A stretch of DNA of 64,000 nucleotides from Hirundichthys speculiger (Eukaryota > Chordata > Actinopteri > Beloniformes > Exocoetidae): contig JAGFBZ010000814.1 in assembly GCA_018398805.1 (NCBI GenBank), forward strand, positions 2,899,001 through 2,963,000. The letters run 5' to 3'. Positions 1-14,035 of the stretch are shown here, in pieces. The notes beneath the pieces were generated by a model. It searched no databases. It worked only from the letters and a program-made list of their open reading frames with translations, and was not told the origin of the DNA. The stretch's first letter is position 1; each line of letters opens with the position of its first letter. The translations under genes and the position numbers were made by a program.

Positions 1-3000
1 CCATCATCAACTGCAGAGCTTGTGAGGGGCTAGTCTCTTATGAAGCCAATGTCCTGGTCAGTGGCTTCTCATCTTTTTTGGGCTTCAAGCTTAACTTTTC
101 AGATGCAAGAGAAGTTTGATTCATGCAATATGATGCTAATTTATTGGAGCAGTGAATAAAAGCGGCCTCTACTGAGAATAACGGTGCTTTTGGTATTACC
201 AGGATTATAGCCATCAGATTTTTATCTCAAAGGCACTACATAATCCAGATCAAGTTATGCAATCAGTCTTGATTGGGCATTGAGAAAGTTAAACCCACAC
301 GCTTGGCTCAGGCAACTCAGATGTGCAGGACAGAACAATGAAAGCGAGGTGACAGAGGAACAAATAATTGTGTGCAGAAGTGGCTGCACAGAACAGCTCA
401 TTGTAGTGGGTGCAAGGATGTAGATTCAGAGGCCTGCATGTTCCTTTTGTTCTGTATCCAGATCCAGAACTTATAGGAGGTTTGATCATTTATTGTTTGC
501 TTGCTGGTGACAACAGTCTCTCCCACTTGCCATGATCTGATTGATGGTTGTAAGTAAGCTGTGGTAATGTCCTTTAGTAGTTATGTACTAATCTTGTTTA
601 ATTTGTGGTTGTCATGGTGGTTTCACCTCAGGGGCAAAAGGGTATTTGAAATTCTCTCTTGGTTTTACTTATCAAATACACTCAATCAGTAATGACTGAT
701 GCAACATATTCTATTACAACCCTGTTTTCTGGTTAACTGTGCTCATTTATTTAAAAAATAAATCAAAATAGGACTAAGGAATGAAGCTTTGGTTACTAAA
801 TGTTTTATTATTTTTTTCTATTAAAGTTTTCAGTGACCCATTGGTTTATATTCTTTGTTCTTCATGTTTTAATAGGTGACAGGTCTGAACTACAAGCAGG
901 CTAATTTCAAATTCTTTTATTACAGAGCCAATGATGTTGTAATTTATGCAGAATGTGGTTTGGCTTGTCTTGCTGAATAAGGTTTTCTCTTAAAAAAAAG
1001 TTATCAAGATGGCAGCATATGGTTACTGAAACATGTATATATCACTCAGCATTAAATCTGCTTTCTCAGATGTGCCAGTTACACATGACATGTGATCTAA
1101 TGCACTCCTGTGGATCACAGATGATGACTTTAGAACTGTGTACTGAGAAAAAACAGATGGCCCTCTTCTTTTTACCAGAGGACACAATGTTCATGATCAA
1201 AATCACAGCCTTTTAATAATAGTCCCTTACAGAGAGCAATTTTAACTCTCATTTTAAGTTGTTCCCAGAGAGCCGAGTCCATCACCATCTTTAGTTCTGA
1301 AGGACCCAGCGTCTCTTTACACAATCGACTTTCATGCTGACCAAAGTAGATGTGAGATGTAACATTAGTCATTATTTGTTTACTCATACCATCATGGTTT
1401 ATGGGTTTTGTTTATACTGGTTTCCTTGAGTTCTTTTCTTTGATGCCTATATTCGGTTTTGTTTTGGAAGTGCCTGTCTGCACCTTCCTCATTGTTCACG
1501 CCAGTGTCTTGTTAGCCCATGTGACTATTTATTGGCCATTTTCAAAATCACATTCTGTATACTGTGCATACAACACAGTATACAATATGTACTGTGTACT
1601 GGTGTGTTGTTTGTCATAAGTATGCAGTAAATTAGACCCGATTATGCTATGGCATGACTGGACACTGGCCACATGACCAGTTTCCCCTGATGTGGTCCAT
1701 TGCATCATGGTCAGACTGGTCAGTTACATACTGTAAAATATCTGTGAAATAGCACGCCATCCCAGTATTTTTCATCTACTTATGGTTGTGCAACTGTTGT
1801 ACTTGTACAGTATATACTATAAAATTGTATGCAGTCTTTAAAATGGCTGCTGCCCTGCTTCTGCCAATTTCCCTTGCAAGTCCATTTGCTCATGCTTCCC
1901 TGTTATGCACTCTTATCTGCTCATCTTTGCATTTTTTTTTTATTATTTGATTTCATCTTTGCTTTTTTTCCAACTTGTGATAAAAGGGAACACCGATTCA
2001 TGCATTTGTATTAAAAATTAGCGTGCACTTTCTAACAATGTGCAAACTGCATAGACATGCAGAGCAACAGATAGGTGGCAGAGATCCAGGGACATCAAGA
2101 CCAGAACATCATGTGTCTGATGTGCTACACAAATATAACATGGCATATAGCAAATATAACATATTTGAATTGTATAAATAACTCAAGACGTTTTTGACTA
2201 TAAAGATGTGTTGGGCATGGAAAAATTGGCTGCAGCAGGAGACAGGGGCTGTGTACACTTCTTCCCACAAAAGAACAGCACCATAAACATCCTGGCATCT
2301 AGCTTATGTTCCCATCACAAGCTACAGTCATATTCAATTACCATGTCAACATTCTCTGAGCAGTGCTGACGAGTTCTTGATGGACTGCTATGTGCATACC
2401 CCTGATTAGTGATTACACATAGTTTTGATGAATACCACAAAACCATTGAGAAATACTCCAGCTTCATAAAACTAAACCACAACAGTCCTCCATTTAAAAA
2501 AAAAAAAAAAGCTTTATTCAGCTTTGGTCAGTAGAAAAAATGTGTGTAAAATACTTTTAACAATATAAGCATAAGTGTAATGGTGATAATTATGTTTTTG
2601 TTACTTCTTTTTTCAGAAACAGAGCCTCAGAAACATAAGCTGACAGCAAGAGTCTCATGAAGAATTTATATGATTTCCAAATTATGCACGGATTTCATTC
2701 AACCACAGAGTACGCACTGCAGCCATAAATCTGCTACATACGCAGACACATAAAGAGACTCATTCAAGAACAAGACACATGCTGCAAAAGGGTAACGCTC
2801 AATATTGTCACTGAAATACAATATAATTCAAAAAAACACATACTGTAATCCAGACAAATAGATTACATAACTTAATGCTTACTTTTGGGTCACATAAAAC
2901 AGCACTAAAAAAGATGTTTACGTATGTTATCTGTGACTGAATTTGAATTAGAGAACTTAAGCTTCAAAACATGGGTGCATGTAATTACACGACTGGTACG

Positions 3001-4010
3001 AGCCTGAGCAATTTTTTTTTTTTTTTTGACCTCACAAGAAATCAAAAACATTTACTTATCCCAGGAACCACTGTGAGGCTGATTACATCTAAGTGTGATT
3101 TTCTACACCACCAAGCTGAATAATATACCCCTTTTAATTGGAGTACCCAGAGAATCAGCATTATTTTTACTACAGCTGCATTTCAGGAAGTTGCAGAATT
3201 CAAATTTAAAACTGCCTTTTTTTTCTATTTCTTTTTTTTTTTTTTTGTCCTGATGGTAAAAATGGAGGTTAAAGCGAGAATATCTGAAGAAAGAGAAGGA
3301 ACAGCAGCTCTTGGAGGGAAAAAAGAGCAATAATCTCACAATAAAAAGTTTTTTTTTTAAGTTTAAAAGCAAATGCTTGTTTTCCTCAATAAGTCAAATT
3401 GCACAATTTTTGGTATTGCGGTTATTGATATCTATGTATCTTGCTTACTCTTTCAGTATTGCTAGCGGATCTGGGCTAGTTTCTTGATTGTTTTGTTTGT
3501 GCTCTTCATACACACATGCTAGGCATGTCTTTGTATTTTACCTCAACATTTTTAAACATTGTTATCTTTAAAGATCTCTGGTAGAGAAACAAAATCCAAT
3601 CAGTCCAAGGAAATAACACTGTCATGAGCCTACAGAAAACAAGCTCCTGTTTATCAAGGAAACGTCCATCTGTGACACTTTGGACTTCTTTGTTGTTCCT
3701 CACCTTTTCTGTCTGGATGCTGAGGCTCAGCCACCACTTTGTGCAAATTTTCAGGAGCAGTTGAACTTTGAATGACACAGAAACAGTTGTTCAAGCACTC
3801 ATTATCCTTTGCATATGTACTCTGTATGGTCACTAAAACCAACATGGTAATCAAAGCAGTCACACCCGAATGTTCCTTTTGGTTCATTCAGGCTAAAACA
3901 TATCAGCCAGTCTTTGTATGGCACCACCACGGTTGCTTGGTGTTTGCTCTGAAACAGTGCTGGCTCCAATCACATCTCATTCATATATATGCATATTACA
4001 GTGACCATGT
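1..4010. other. Non-coding stretch at left edge, no gene recognised
   Basis: AT-rich sequence with only short spurious open frames, several poly-A/T runs (about 2494, 3010, 3230, 3350) and no recognisable exon. A short hairpin (arms 1556-1566 and 1574-1584, 11 bp, 7-base loop) lies in a segment from about 1540 to 1830 that resembles degenerate teleost MITE sequence. No other feature can be supported. Confidence 0.6.
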
Positions 4011-4018
4011 CCAACATT

Positions 4019-4315
4019 AGTATCAGAATCAGAATCAACTTTATTGCCAAATACGATTTTACACATATGAGGAATTTGTTGTGGCGATGATGGTGCATGC
4101 AATTAAGGAAAAAATATAACAAACAATGTAAACTAAAAATATTACAATATAAATATAGATACACAAATGGTTTTTTGCATTAAGGGCAGAGTGACCAAGA
4201 GTGATGTGCCATGAAAATGTGCAAATGAACAGGTAGTGCAGACTGAGCGTTAATGTAACGCATAGTGATCTGAGTGTGTGGTCTATTTTGATATTGTTTT
4301 GTCTATTCAAACTTG
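4019..4315 (-). repeat. 3' tail of an L2-type LINE (minus strand)
   Basis: Read on the minus strand, the segment ends with a caataaagttgattctgattctgat-type tail at 4019-4060. A duplicated GATTCT unit after AATAAAG is the typical end of many teleost L2-like LINE and tailless SINE copies. The body (about 4060-4315) is AT-rich 3' untranslated-like sequence with no reverse-transcriptase frame, so this would be a 5'-truncated copy. The family is assigned by recognising the tail only. The inner boundary is approximate. Confidence 0.5.
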
Positions 4316-4496
4316 CAAGACATTCAAATGTGCAGGAGATGAAATACCATAAACATGGAAATTAAGTACTGGAATTGTAAAAGAAATAGGAACTAGTTTG
4401 TTCAGCCTCTGCTTGTCCATAAAATTGGAGACTTAAGTTATCTCATAAGGCAGCTAATTTAAGTACATTTTTCTGTAGAACATTCACACGAACAAG

Positions 4497-4671
4497 CTGG
4501 GGCGCCGAAAAGGGGGGGTAAAGGATACGGATTATAGGGGCCCATGATTGAGGGGGGCCCAGAGAGGCCCCTAATGATGATCAAAAATAGCATCAACAAA
4601 TTTCGCCGCTGTGTTGGGGGGCCTGGTAAAGATTCTTTTCATGGGGCCCAAAATCCCTAGCGGCGCCCCTG
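4497..4671. mobile_element. 175-bp hAT-type MITE with perfect 8-bp target duplication
   Basis: The ends are an 11-bp terminal inverted repeat with one mismatch: ctggggcgccg at 4497-4507, and the complement of cggcgcccctg at 4661-4671. The copy is flanked by an identical 8-bp direct repeat, cgaacaag, at 4489-4496 and 4672-4679. Eight-base target duplications with C-A/T-GGGG-type termini are the hallmark of hAT superfamily DNA transposons. The 175-bp body is unusually G/C-run rich for this region and has no coding frame, so it is a non-autonomous copy. Confidence 0.85.
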
Positions 4672-4679
4672 CGAACAAG

Positions 4680-7600
4680 ACATTTACTGATTAATTAGTA
4701 ATATTCTTTAGGAAGGCAGTGTCTACAAGAACTAGAATATGACTTTTAAGCCAGCGCTATTGTCTCTGTGAAGGAGGTGCTGGGAAGTGGAGCAGTACGA
4801 ATGCAAGATGTGAATGATGGGGACTGTATGCCTAATAGAGAACTTATATAAGGTCTACCGCTGTGCAGTTCCTAACAGATTAAATCAGCAATGGTATTAG
4901 CATGCAAATTGAAAAAGAGGGCAACATTTCCTTTAGATTAACTGCCACTGGTTCGGACAATGTATAAACGCTCCACTATGAACCATACCACAGCCATATG
5001 AAATACTGTAGCTGAATAATACCCATCCACATCCTGAGGAAGGTCCTTACCTTCGACACTGTGGTCATAGTTATTAAGATGTGCTTTTCTAAAGGTTTTA
5101 AAAACAATTCAAGTACCAACACCACACTGGACAAGTAGATCTTGTCAGAATGGATTAATGTGTGGTGATGTCACAGACATGCACACACATGCTCTCAAAT
5201 ACACAAATATTACAGCAATAATAAGGTCTTTGCTACTGATGGCAGGTGCAGCTGGCCAAGATACATAGCCACTGGCCTTTGGTTTTGCTTCAAGCTACTT
5301 GTTATCTACAACTGCACTCAAACTTTCTTCATCCAATATTTGATTTTTATTAATGCAGAAGTTTACAATGAGAAACAGTGATCAATTCTAATGTAGAAAC
5401 TGGTAACTGATGGTGTTTTATACTCCAAAAATCTGGCAACTGAAGTTGTCCAGAAGGCAAAATAAAACCATTAGACTTCCAATACAAAATGATTTCTTCT
5501 TTTGTGATACAACACTATGCTACAGTTTCTTTCTTTCTTTCTTTCTTTTTTTTTTTTTTTTTTTTTGGTACCGGAACTTGTAGAATCACTGTGACAGCAC
5601 TGGTACATGTTTAGCTCTGTACATGGGCCTCATCACTTCTCAGCTCTTTACTTTCTTCATATACGCTACATAAGCTTGGAGGATATTTACAATAGCGCTG
5701 CAAGTACGTGTTAGCACCCTGAAGTCTGAGAGCTGCAGCTGTGCTTCAGCACGCAAAGCTGAGCAGTGACATGATCCAGCCTGTCATCAAGGTGTAACTC
5801 AGACAATCTCCTGTACGTGCTGGTCTCCTTTTGAAGCAACTTTTTAAAAGTGGCATTTACCACCACTACTGCCTTAAAAGAATAGCTCAGTCACTTGGGT
5901 TTTAGAGACATTTAAAATTGAGTAATTGAAAACACTTGTCTGTGTGAACGGATGTGGGCAACCCTCCAAAATGTATTCCTGTGATGCCTGGGCTAGAGTC
6001 AGATCCAGATGGGTCTGAACTGAAACCAGATGGCTGGGAGCAGGGAACAAAGCCTAGGTGCAACACTACTGCATGCTGCATGGACAAGATCCTTCCAAGG
6101 ACAGCCACTGTGGTTTGGGTCACTCTGTCTATGTGGCATGTATATGTTTGTTAGTGTTAATCATAAACTGTAGAGAAAGAAGTATTAATGCACAAGTGTG
6201 TGCAGCAGTGACAGAAAGTAAAAAATATATATATTCTGATGATGTTAAGCATATGATATCTCTAGTTTTGCCACATCATATACTACATAAAACAAACATA
6301 TAATAAGTAAAAAAATGTATTAAATCTTCACTGAACACTGCTAAGAATAACATGTCCAGCCAAGGAGCCGTAAGATGTGAGTTTAAAGATTTGTCAAAAA
6401 TAATTCCTGACTGGAAAATCTTCATATCACAAATTTATCATTGTGTTCTTCAAGTACACATTGCAAAGGTCACTTGCCAGGCAAATTTTCCTTTATTGCA
6501 GTGACGCTTTCTTGTCAGCGACCTTCAGTGCGTGCTGTTATGTATACTGTATATATTTAGGAGGGAGTCAGGGGATTAGTGAGCATCAAAGCCACCTTCC
6601 AGGATAAAACAACAAATCTAGAATATCTAAGTGAATGACTTGAAGAACGGGAGAAAGAGGAGGGACCACCATGGAAGGAGAAGCCTCTTCACACCACGTT
6701 ACACTAATAGATTGTAGGAGTGGCTGATATAAAGATCTGACTGCTGGCTGGAAAAAGCTGGTCTGAAAGATCAGAGACACTATTCGTAGCAGTACAAGAG
6801 GCCAGATTCTATCACACCAGACAAGACCACAGGTGGAGAAAGGTGTAGATGCAAAGATGTGTCTGAGAAAATCCAGCTCATGTCAGCAGAGTGTAAGATG
6901 TAGGCTGATATGACATACATGGAACTTAAATATGTGGCAAGTCCGGGTTAGAAATCCCAAAGTCAAAGTGGAAGATACCACCAAGAGTGACAGAGACTGA
7001 ACGAGCAAATATGCAACAGGATCTCCAAATCCAGACTGATAGAGTGGTAATGGCTAGTCTGGTGGCTGACAAATTACAGAAAAAGGCAGCAGTGACAGAT
7101 GTAACAATCCCAAGTGACAGCAACATCCAGAAGGAACACAAGAAATGTGAAAAGAAGCTTCCATCCATTCACACCCTATTGCAGCCACTCACCAACCTTC
7201 CAAATGACTTTACATACATCCTCCCCCCATCCACAAAACTCATTTTCTCCCCAGAAGCACATTAAAACATTTTTTCCATAACTTAAGTCTTAAGCCAGCC
7301 CCATGTATGTCAGTCAGCAACTCTGAGCTGAAGCCAAACCAGGAGAGCAAAATGATTGCTACATCATATGTGTTTCTGCAGCAAGAACAATTTGTGAAGT
7401 AAAGGCAAACTCTGTGAAAGTTCATTTGAGATGCATCTGTAATAAGGCTATGGTTTATGGAAGCGAGCAGCACTTACCAAATTCATTCCTATCAAAGTAT
7501 AATTTATCACACTGAGATCCTTGCGAGAGTAAACTGGAACAAACACAAAATGCAGACACAAAATGTCTCAGTGTTTTTGGGGTCCTGATCTGGGTGAGCA

Positions 7601-10229
7601 ACATTCTTTTAAGGTCCTGAAGAGAAATCAGTCAGCTCAGTGTAGTTACAGGGAGGTGAGAGTGAGGGATCAGCTGCAGAAAAGCTCTAGTGGTTGAAAA
7701 TGACTGCGACTCAAGAACTGCACTTTCACACAATTTCAAGACCCTCCTACTGCGGTCGCGTTTGAATGTGAACTTTGTGTCTCACCATTTCAGAACTTAA
7801 GTTAGTAACTGCTTTTAAGAAGATTTTATGAAATGGATACTATAAAACTATAATGCTACACAACAAATTACACCACTAATTTCAAAGCTTTTAGGGATTT
7901 CTTTTGAACAGTGATTTTCCCTGAAAAAATTTCCCGTGGTTTTATATCATTAAATGTTCAAACGATGCAAAATCTTGTCAGAAATCTAAGATGTGGGGAA
8001 AGAAAATTAAAAAAACGTTTTTTTCTTTTGCTGCTGCCAATTTTCTAATGACTCCCTCAAATTTATGCTGTGCCCCTGTATCAAAGCTGCATATAAAATA
8101 GTTAGAACTAGTTCCACCTCCAGCAGCTACAAAAAACAAAAAAACAAAAACAAAAACAAAAAGCAAAACACATGGCTGCTTTCACAGCATTGTTTCACTA
8201 CTGATTTAATTGTGTAATGTAACGCCCGTCTATGCGTACAGCATGACTCAGGACTTTGATCTGAATCCTGTAACCTCATTTTGCTGCTGATACGTGCGTC
8301 CTTTATCCTTGTCCTTTCTCTCAGGACCAAATTTGTACATTCATGTAAGCAGAAAGAAAAAGAACAAAAACAACATCTTCCTTCTCTGGGATCAGAGACT
8401 CAGTGACTTGCTCAAGGATACTTCAGCTGAATGGTTCCTTGCTTGTGACCTTTTCATGCCACACCTTACTGGGGATGGATTGGACACGCTCAGCTGGAAA
8501 CTCAGATGGATCGCAGATCTCTGTGTGTAATTATCACAACTTTGTGATGTAATCTGCAGCATAGAGTACAATGTTTATCTTCTTGTGAATTATTTGATTT
8601 ATTTTCCTTTAATCAGATACTGGCAAAAATGCAGTCGGAGTGGTGTAAGAATCAGTGAAATGGTAACAATCTGTTTGAGAGTACTGCCTTTTCATTTGTA
8701 CCAGACTGGAAGATGCTTCACTTTTAGTTCTCAGCAGCTGGGGGTGATGCAGATTATATTTTCAAATTTAAAAAAGGTGACATATGATCATAACCATTTG
8801 TGTTTTTCAATTAAATTAAATTCTATCTTATTTTATTTTGTCTGTCCTTAGTCCGTGTTCTGAACAGCGACTTCTTTTGCCATGTTTTGCTCACTGCATG
8901 CAGGGTGTTTTTCCTCCAGAATAGAGACTTATGGCCCTGCCTTGCTTACAATATACTGGAGGCACATAAAAGAAGATTCTCAAAGCTTTGCATTACGCTT
9001 AAGTCATGAATGCATCTGTCTGAGGAAGAATGCTCTGCTCCAGATGAAGACATGAATTTAACACCCCAAAAAATCAGACAATGCACCTTCCTTTCTACTG
9101 ATGTGACATTGAAAATTGTGCCCTCTAAGAAATATTTTGAGGACAGCAAAATGAAAGCCCAGTTCCCAGCAGTGCTTGCTAACTTCAGTCCTTCTGAGTG
9201 CTGAATAACACACAATAGTAAATGGGTTTAGCCGTTCAAGTGTGCCCACAGGAACCAAATCTCAGTTTGAATCCTCCACTTCTGGTGTTTCAGGAGACTT
9301 TCTTTCAACAATGCACACATATAACTGTGGTTCCAATAACACTGGACAGGATAATTTGACCTACGATGGCAGTTTTAAAAGGTTTTTTTGAACAATTTTC
9401 TATAATGAATGCAATTTCTCAGCATAGAGCTTTACAGATGGATAATTTCATGGAATTTGAATTCTTTGGCATCTCTTCTGACAACTCATGGCACCACTGG
9501 ATGCTGTTGGACAGATCTAGGTTCCTTCTGTTTTTACTCTGCAGCGCCTCTGCCCACAGCCCACCTCCTGTTCAAAATATTTCCCCAAAAATTAAGTGTT
9601 ATTCTCATGAGAGCACAACAAGCATCTGCTGCTGGAGAGAAAAACACATTATCCCCCTGGCCAAACTTCACACATCAAAACACACACACAATTCTAAATG
9701 TAGGCACAACTACATCAGCATAGACTGGCTTTACTACTGTTGTAGCCATAATCCTTCGGGGTGTCCTTTCAAATTCACCCAAATCTCAACATTCCTACGG
9801 TTTTCAATCCCTCAAGTAAAATAAAGAAACAAGAGCATTTGAGTGTTTTGCACTCCAGTCATACCTCATGTAAGCCATTAACATGTGATCAAAGTCCCTC
9901 TTGTGGACACAGATAGACTTAGACCCAATACTGTTTAAACCCTTGGCCCTTTGTCTACTCTTTTCCCCTAAACCTCCACTAAAATCCTTTGAAACAGAAA
10001 GCCAAGGGGTAGGGCTACAAATATTTCCCGAAGACATAAGAAAACTCTGCAACTTTGTTTTATGTCAACATACATCACCACGAGCTACGATTGCAACACA
10101 AGATAAATTGTGACTTCCATCCCAATCACCCTGCTTGAGGCAAAATGCAGAAATCAAAGGAGATGAAGATTTCTTTTATGAGGAATGCTGGTGTACTGGT
10201 TTATAGGGAGCACAACCAACTCTGTGGTG
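4680..10229. other. Non-coding intergenic stretch
   Basis: No exon with splice signals or a recognisable protein motif was found. The stretch contains low-complexity tracts (TTTC/T run at 5526-5566; A-rich run at 8130-8166). A short segment near 8396-8440 faintly resembles a CORE-SINE/MIR-like core, but it is too weak to call. Confidence 0.55.
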
Positions 10230-10446
10230 TTGACCTGATGGGTACAGTAGGTTGCCCTACTGGATCAATCACCAGGCCTGCCAATCCTGCCACCAGGGTC
10301 ACAGGCAGGTGTTCTCATAGCGCTAGTCCTAAGCCCGGAAAAACAGGTGGGTTGTGTCAGAAAGGGCCTGTGCCAAATCAATATGTGGAACACAGTAATT
10401 TTCTGTGGCCAATGACAAAAACGGAAAAGCCAAAAGAAGTTGTTTT
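10230..10446 (+). repeat. SINE-family fragment sharing its 3' tail with the copy at 48.8-49.0 kb
   Basis: From about 10335 the sequence follows the common teleost repeat tail: aagcccggaaaaacaggtgg, then gggcctgtgccaaatcaata, then a ctgtgg...aacggaaaagccaaaagaag end near 10445. The copy at 48830-49010 ends in the same layout (gtgccaa, then ctgtggtgacccc, then gcagccaaa). The upstream part (10230-10335) is less certain. The copy is degenerate and has no B-box, so it is probably 5'-truncated. Confidence 0.55.
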
Positions 10447-13400
10447 ACAACTTGCTGCGTAGTGAACGCACAAAATGTCATAGTAGGGCCAAGGGGCAGA
10501 AATGGGATTTGTGCGAAACATCAGGTAAAATCTGCAAGTGCTTTTGTTTTGTAAACATCTCATAACATAAACCCTGTAAATAGTTGCAGTATTTGGGTTT
10601 AATGTACATGCCCTTGCTTAAAGAAACATGCCAGAGGTAGATGGACCCTCGGTTTATCACTAGATGGTAACGAGTCTGAACATTCATTAGGGAGCAAAAC
10701 AACATGAATCGAAGCAGTTTTGAATCAGAGTAGAAGATATAGAAGATACGTTTGCTGCATAAAGGCCGTTAACGTTAGTCCAGAGGGTGAGTAGCCTTCA
10801 AGATAAACTGAAATTTTAAGCTTCTGACAAGACTCAAAAATGCCGTTCCACTTAAGTGATAGTGTGAATAGGGTCTCTGCATATAGACCAAGGTAATATT
10901 AATGTTCGCTGCTACGTTGCCGTAAGTCTGTACGAGTCAACTGCTGATATCACACAAAATAGTTGCTGCAAAAGAAGGAGAGTTCATGGCTTCTGTTTCT
11001 AACACTTGTGTATTTTGTCATAAACATTTAAACATATCCAGTTATATGGAAACAAAGACCATGAACTTAAACTCTTTTGCATCTATGTGTGGTTGCCTGG
11101 TTTAGATATATATAGCTGAAAACAGAAGGATATCCCTGTACAAACAGCCTTTTTATGCACTTTTTGTGCAGATACAAAGTTAAAATTGCCTTGGATTATC
11201 GACCCTATCCACAGTGAATGACATCTTTGAGTCTTTTCAGGGGTTTGAAATAGCAGCCTATTCTGACATCGCTACTCGCCTTGTGAGCTAACATTAATAG
11301 TCATTATGCTGCAAACTTATATTTCTTTCTAACTCGCCACTGCTTTGATTCACATCATTTTTGTCCTTTGAAAATGTTTACACTCATTACTATCCCGTAA
11401 TAGACCTATTATTGATTAATCTTCTGAATATTCCTTTTAAATATCTTGCTCATAATTAGCAATTTGGTAATTTTACAATTAAAGAGGAAGAAGTGTGAGT
11501 TAGGCAAACAGCAGCAAGCTTAAGGCAAAATTCAACTTAGATGCAAAGTGACCTCCAATCAGAAAATCAGTTCATCCACCTGAATGGAAATGAATGCAAA
11601 ACCTTCTTGTTGCAGTAGACCGTTTTACTGTATGTTTATCCTCTGTAGCAGATTTGTCCTTTCAGTGAACTCTGTTCTCCATCTCCAGTACCATGCCAAT
11701 ATTGTCTGTCATGTCTCTGAAAACAAGGTGAAACACCTTCTTCTACCTGACAAAGGAATTCATTATCCTTTTCTCCAGAGGACGCAGAAGTGGTCTTTTC
11801 GTGTGTGTTTGTGGTGTGGCTGTGCTCCAAGACGAAAGGGAGTGCCGTGATGTGCTAACAAGGATGAGACTGACTTCTAAACTCATGAATAAACTCCCAG
11901 TTCACATCTTAATTTTCAGCTGAGACACACCAAACCTCCACCCACTGGAGCGGATTAAAAACAGGGAAATAATAAATGCAAAAAACAACAACATGTTCAT
12001 GGAACGTGGGAATACAAGCTCAATATCTGACTCATATCTTACATTGTTCACATCGCTGTGTTTTGTTTTTTTTTTCCAGATCAACTAGTAATAAGACAGG
12101 TTTGTCTTTGACATACTCTCCTTCACATTAATGTTGGAGGAAGGACAGCTTGTCATTATCTGCACTGTAAGAAAATGAGATAACAGTAGAATTTACATTT
12201 TCCAATTTGATTCATTGAAAATTGAGACAATATTCTTAAAGATTAAGGAAAAGGACCATAAACGTTTAAAATATGTTGTTAAATGTTGGTGCTGTAACCT
12301 AATATGTGAAACTGAATGATGAATTTCATGATTTCTTTATGATCAAGTTGACTTCAAAGTATCCAAATGATCAAATATCACTCATCCGAGTAACAGCTCA
12401 TTCATTAGGCTGTTGAATACATACATATCTTCCCTTTCCAGGGCCCATATTTAGAATCTCTGGCAGACAAAAGGTGCCAACAGCTTGACATTATACCAAA
12501 CTCCTGACACGGCTCTGGGTGAAATAAGTGAAACGGCACAATTATTGCGAAAGAGAGCCAGATCCCACCAGAGAGATGTGCTAAGCTCTCTGAAATGCAA
12601 AGGACGAGACAGGTTATTTAGTTGTTTATTTATACTTGGCACAGAGAGAGCCGCGGGAGGATAAGCATAACTTGAAGCAGGGGTGATAAAGGGGAGCTAG
12701 TTTGAGCTGTAAATCTTCATCTAAATCTCTCACACTCTGATTATCAGGATATTTCAGCTTCCATCCTGTCTGAAATGGTTGAGTGTTGCACTATGTGAGG
12801 AGGCGTGAGGCCTCCATGATAAATGATAGCTTACAGTCCTCTGTATGTCGGCACGTGCAGCTGCAAATTAGTGGACTCCGAGCCAACGTTTGGCAGTTTT
12901 AGAGAGAAAGAGAGAGAGAAAGAGAGAGTACCGGTTGTCCACACTTTGCATCAGCAACCCACATAGCTTATCTCCATGCTAAGCAGATTTCCTGAGCTAA
13001 AGCAACAATGGTGTCATCATAAAGCATGGTTCAGGAAAATGTCAGTGTGAAAAAGAAAACATGTCATTTGAATTGATATTTGGACAGCGCTGTTGAAGTC
13101 TGGTAAAGTACCCACTACATTTGACTAAAATACTTGTTGGTCATGACGCTATGAGCGTAGTTGGACCGAATGTCATATTTTTCTTTTAAGGAAGGCGAGA
13201 CCTTCCTCAGTGGAATCAATATTTAATTTGAATGTAACACCTTTCACAAAAATACAGTAGCACATGTTTGGGGCCAATCATACTGAAACAAGTATGAACA
13301 ATTCAAACCCGGGTTTATAAATGACTTAAAAGGATTTAATTTATTATTGACATGAATATGTGCCACAGGTACTTTTAACCTGTTTAACACAACCATTAAT

Positions 13401-14035
13401 GACACTTCACATCACGTTAAGGTTTAAAGAGTTTACGTACTTAAATAAAGGGCACAAAAGAGGACAGAAGAGTAAATTGAAAGCAGAACTGAATTAATCC
13501 GTGTTTTCAATGGTTATTTTGAAATGTCATCTGTTTTTTCTTTCTTTCTTTTTTTTTTTTTTAACTTACAGAGAGTCAGTTCCATCACAACCCATCACAA
13601 CTCTCCAGATAACTTGGATAAATACAAAACAGTATAGATTATAGCTTTCAGTCTGAGAAGAGTAAAGTCTTACTGTATGTGAATTCTTAGCAGCAGTCAA
13701 ATCGACCTTAAATTAATCTATTCCACAGTTTTAAAGCTCATAAGTAATCTACATTAGTGTATAAGTCAGGGTTCATCTTGAAATTGACTGTATGGGAAGT
13801 TTCTTAAAAACGTGAGATGCGATTGAAGTTGAAAATGGAAACCACTATGAGAAGAGCCGAGAATAAGAATGTTAATGTATATCCTGTAGAATGCAATAAA
13901 ACCGCTATAATTAAGGGGGAGAAACATAAATTAGGTCATTACAATGAATAATGGCTAATACTTGGATGCCAAACTGTGTGTGTTCTACAGTGTTGGCCGC
14001 TGTTAAATCATTTTATCAATTAGTAGTGGAGAGAG
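10447..14035. other. Intergenic region upstream of stc1
   Basis: No coding exon was recognised. Sequence around 12440-12960 is non-repetitive and of balanced composition, with an A/G-rich GA microsatellite at 12900-12928, which makes it a candidate regulatory block. The last few hundred bases before 14036 are AT-rich. Confidence 0.5.

Noticed and set aside
8396..8440. MIR/CORE-SINE-like core (gtgacttgctcaagg)
   Set aside because: Match too short to distinguish from chance.
9366..9824. 152-codon plus-strand frame, the longest in the left third
   Set aside because: No recognisable domain, an overlapping frame of similar length, low-complexity HT-rich stretches and no splice or promoter context; best explained as chance.
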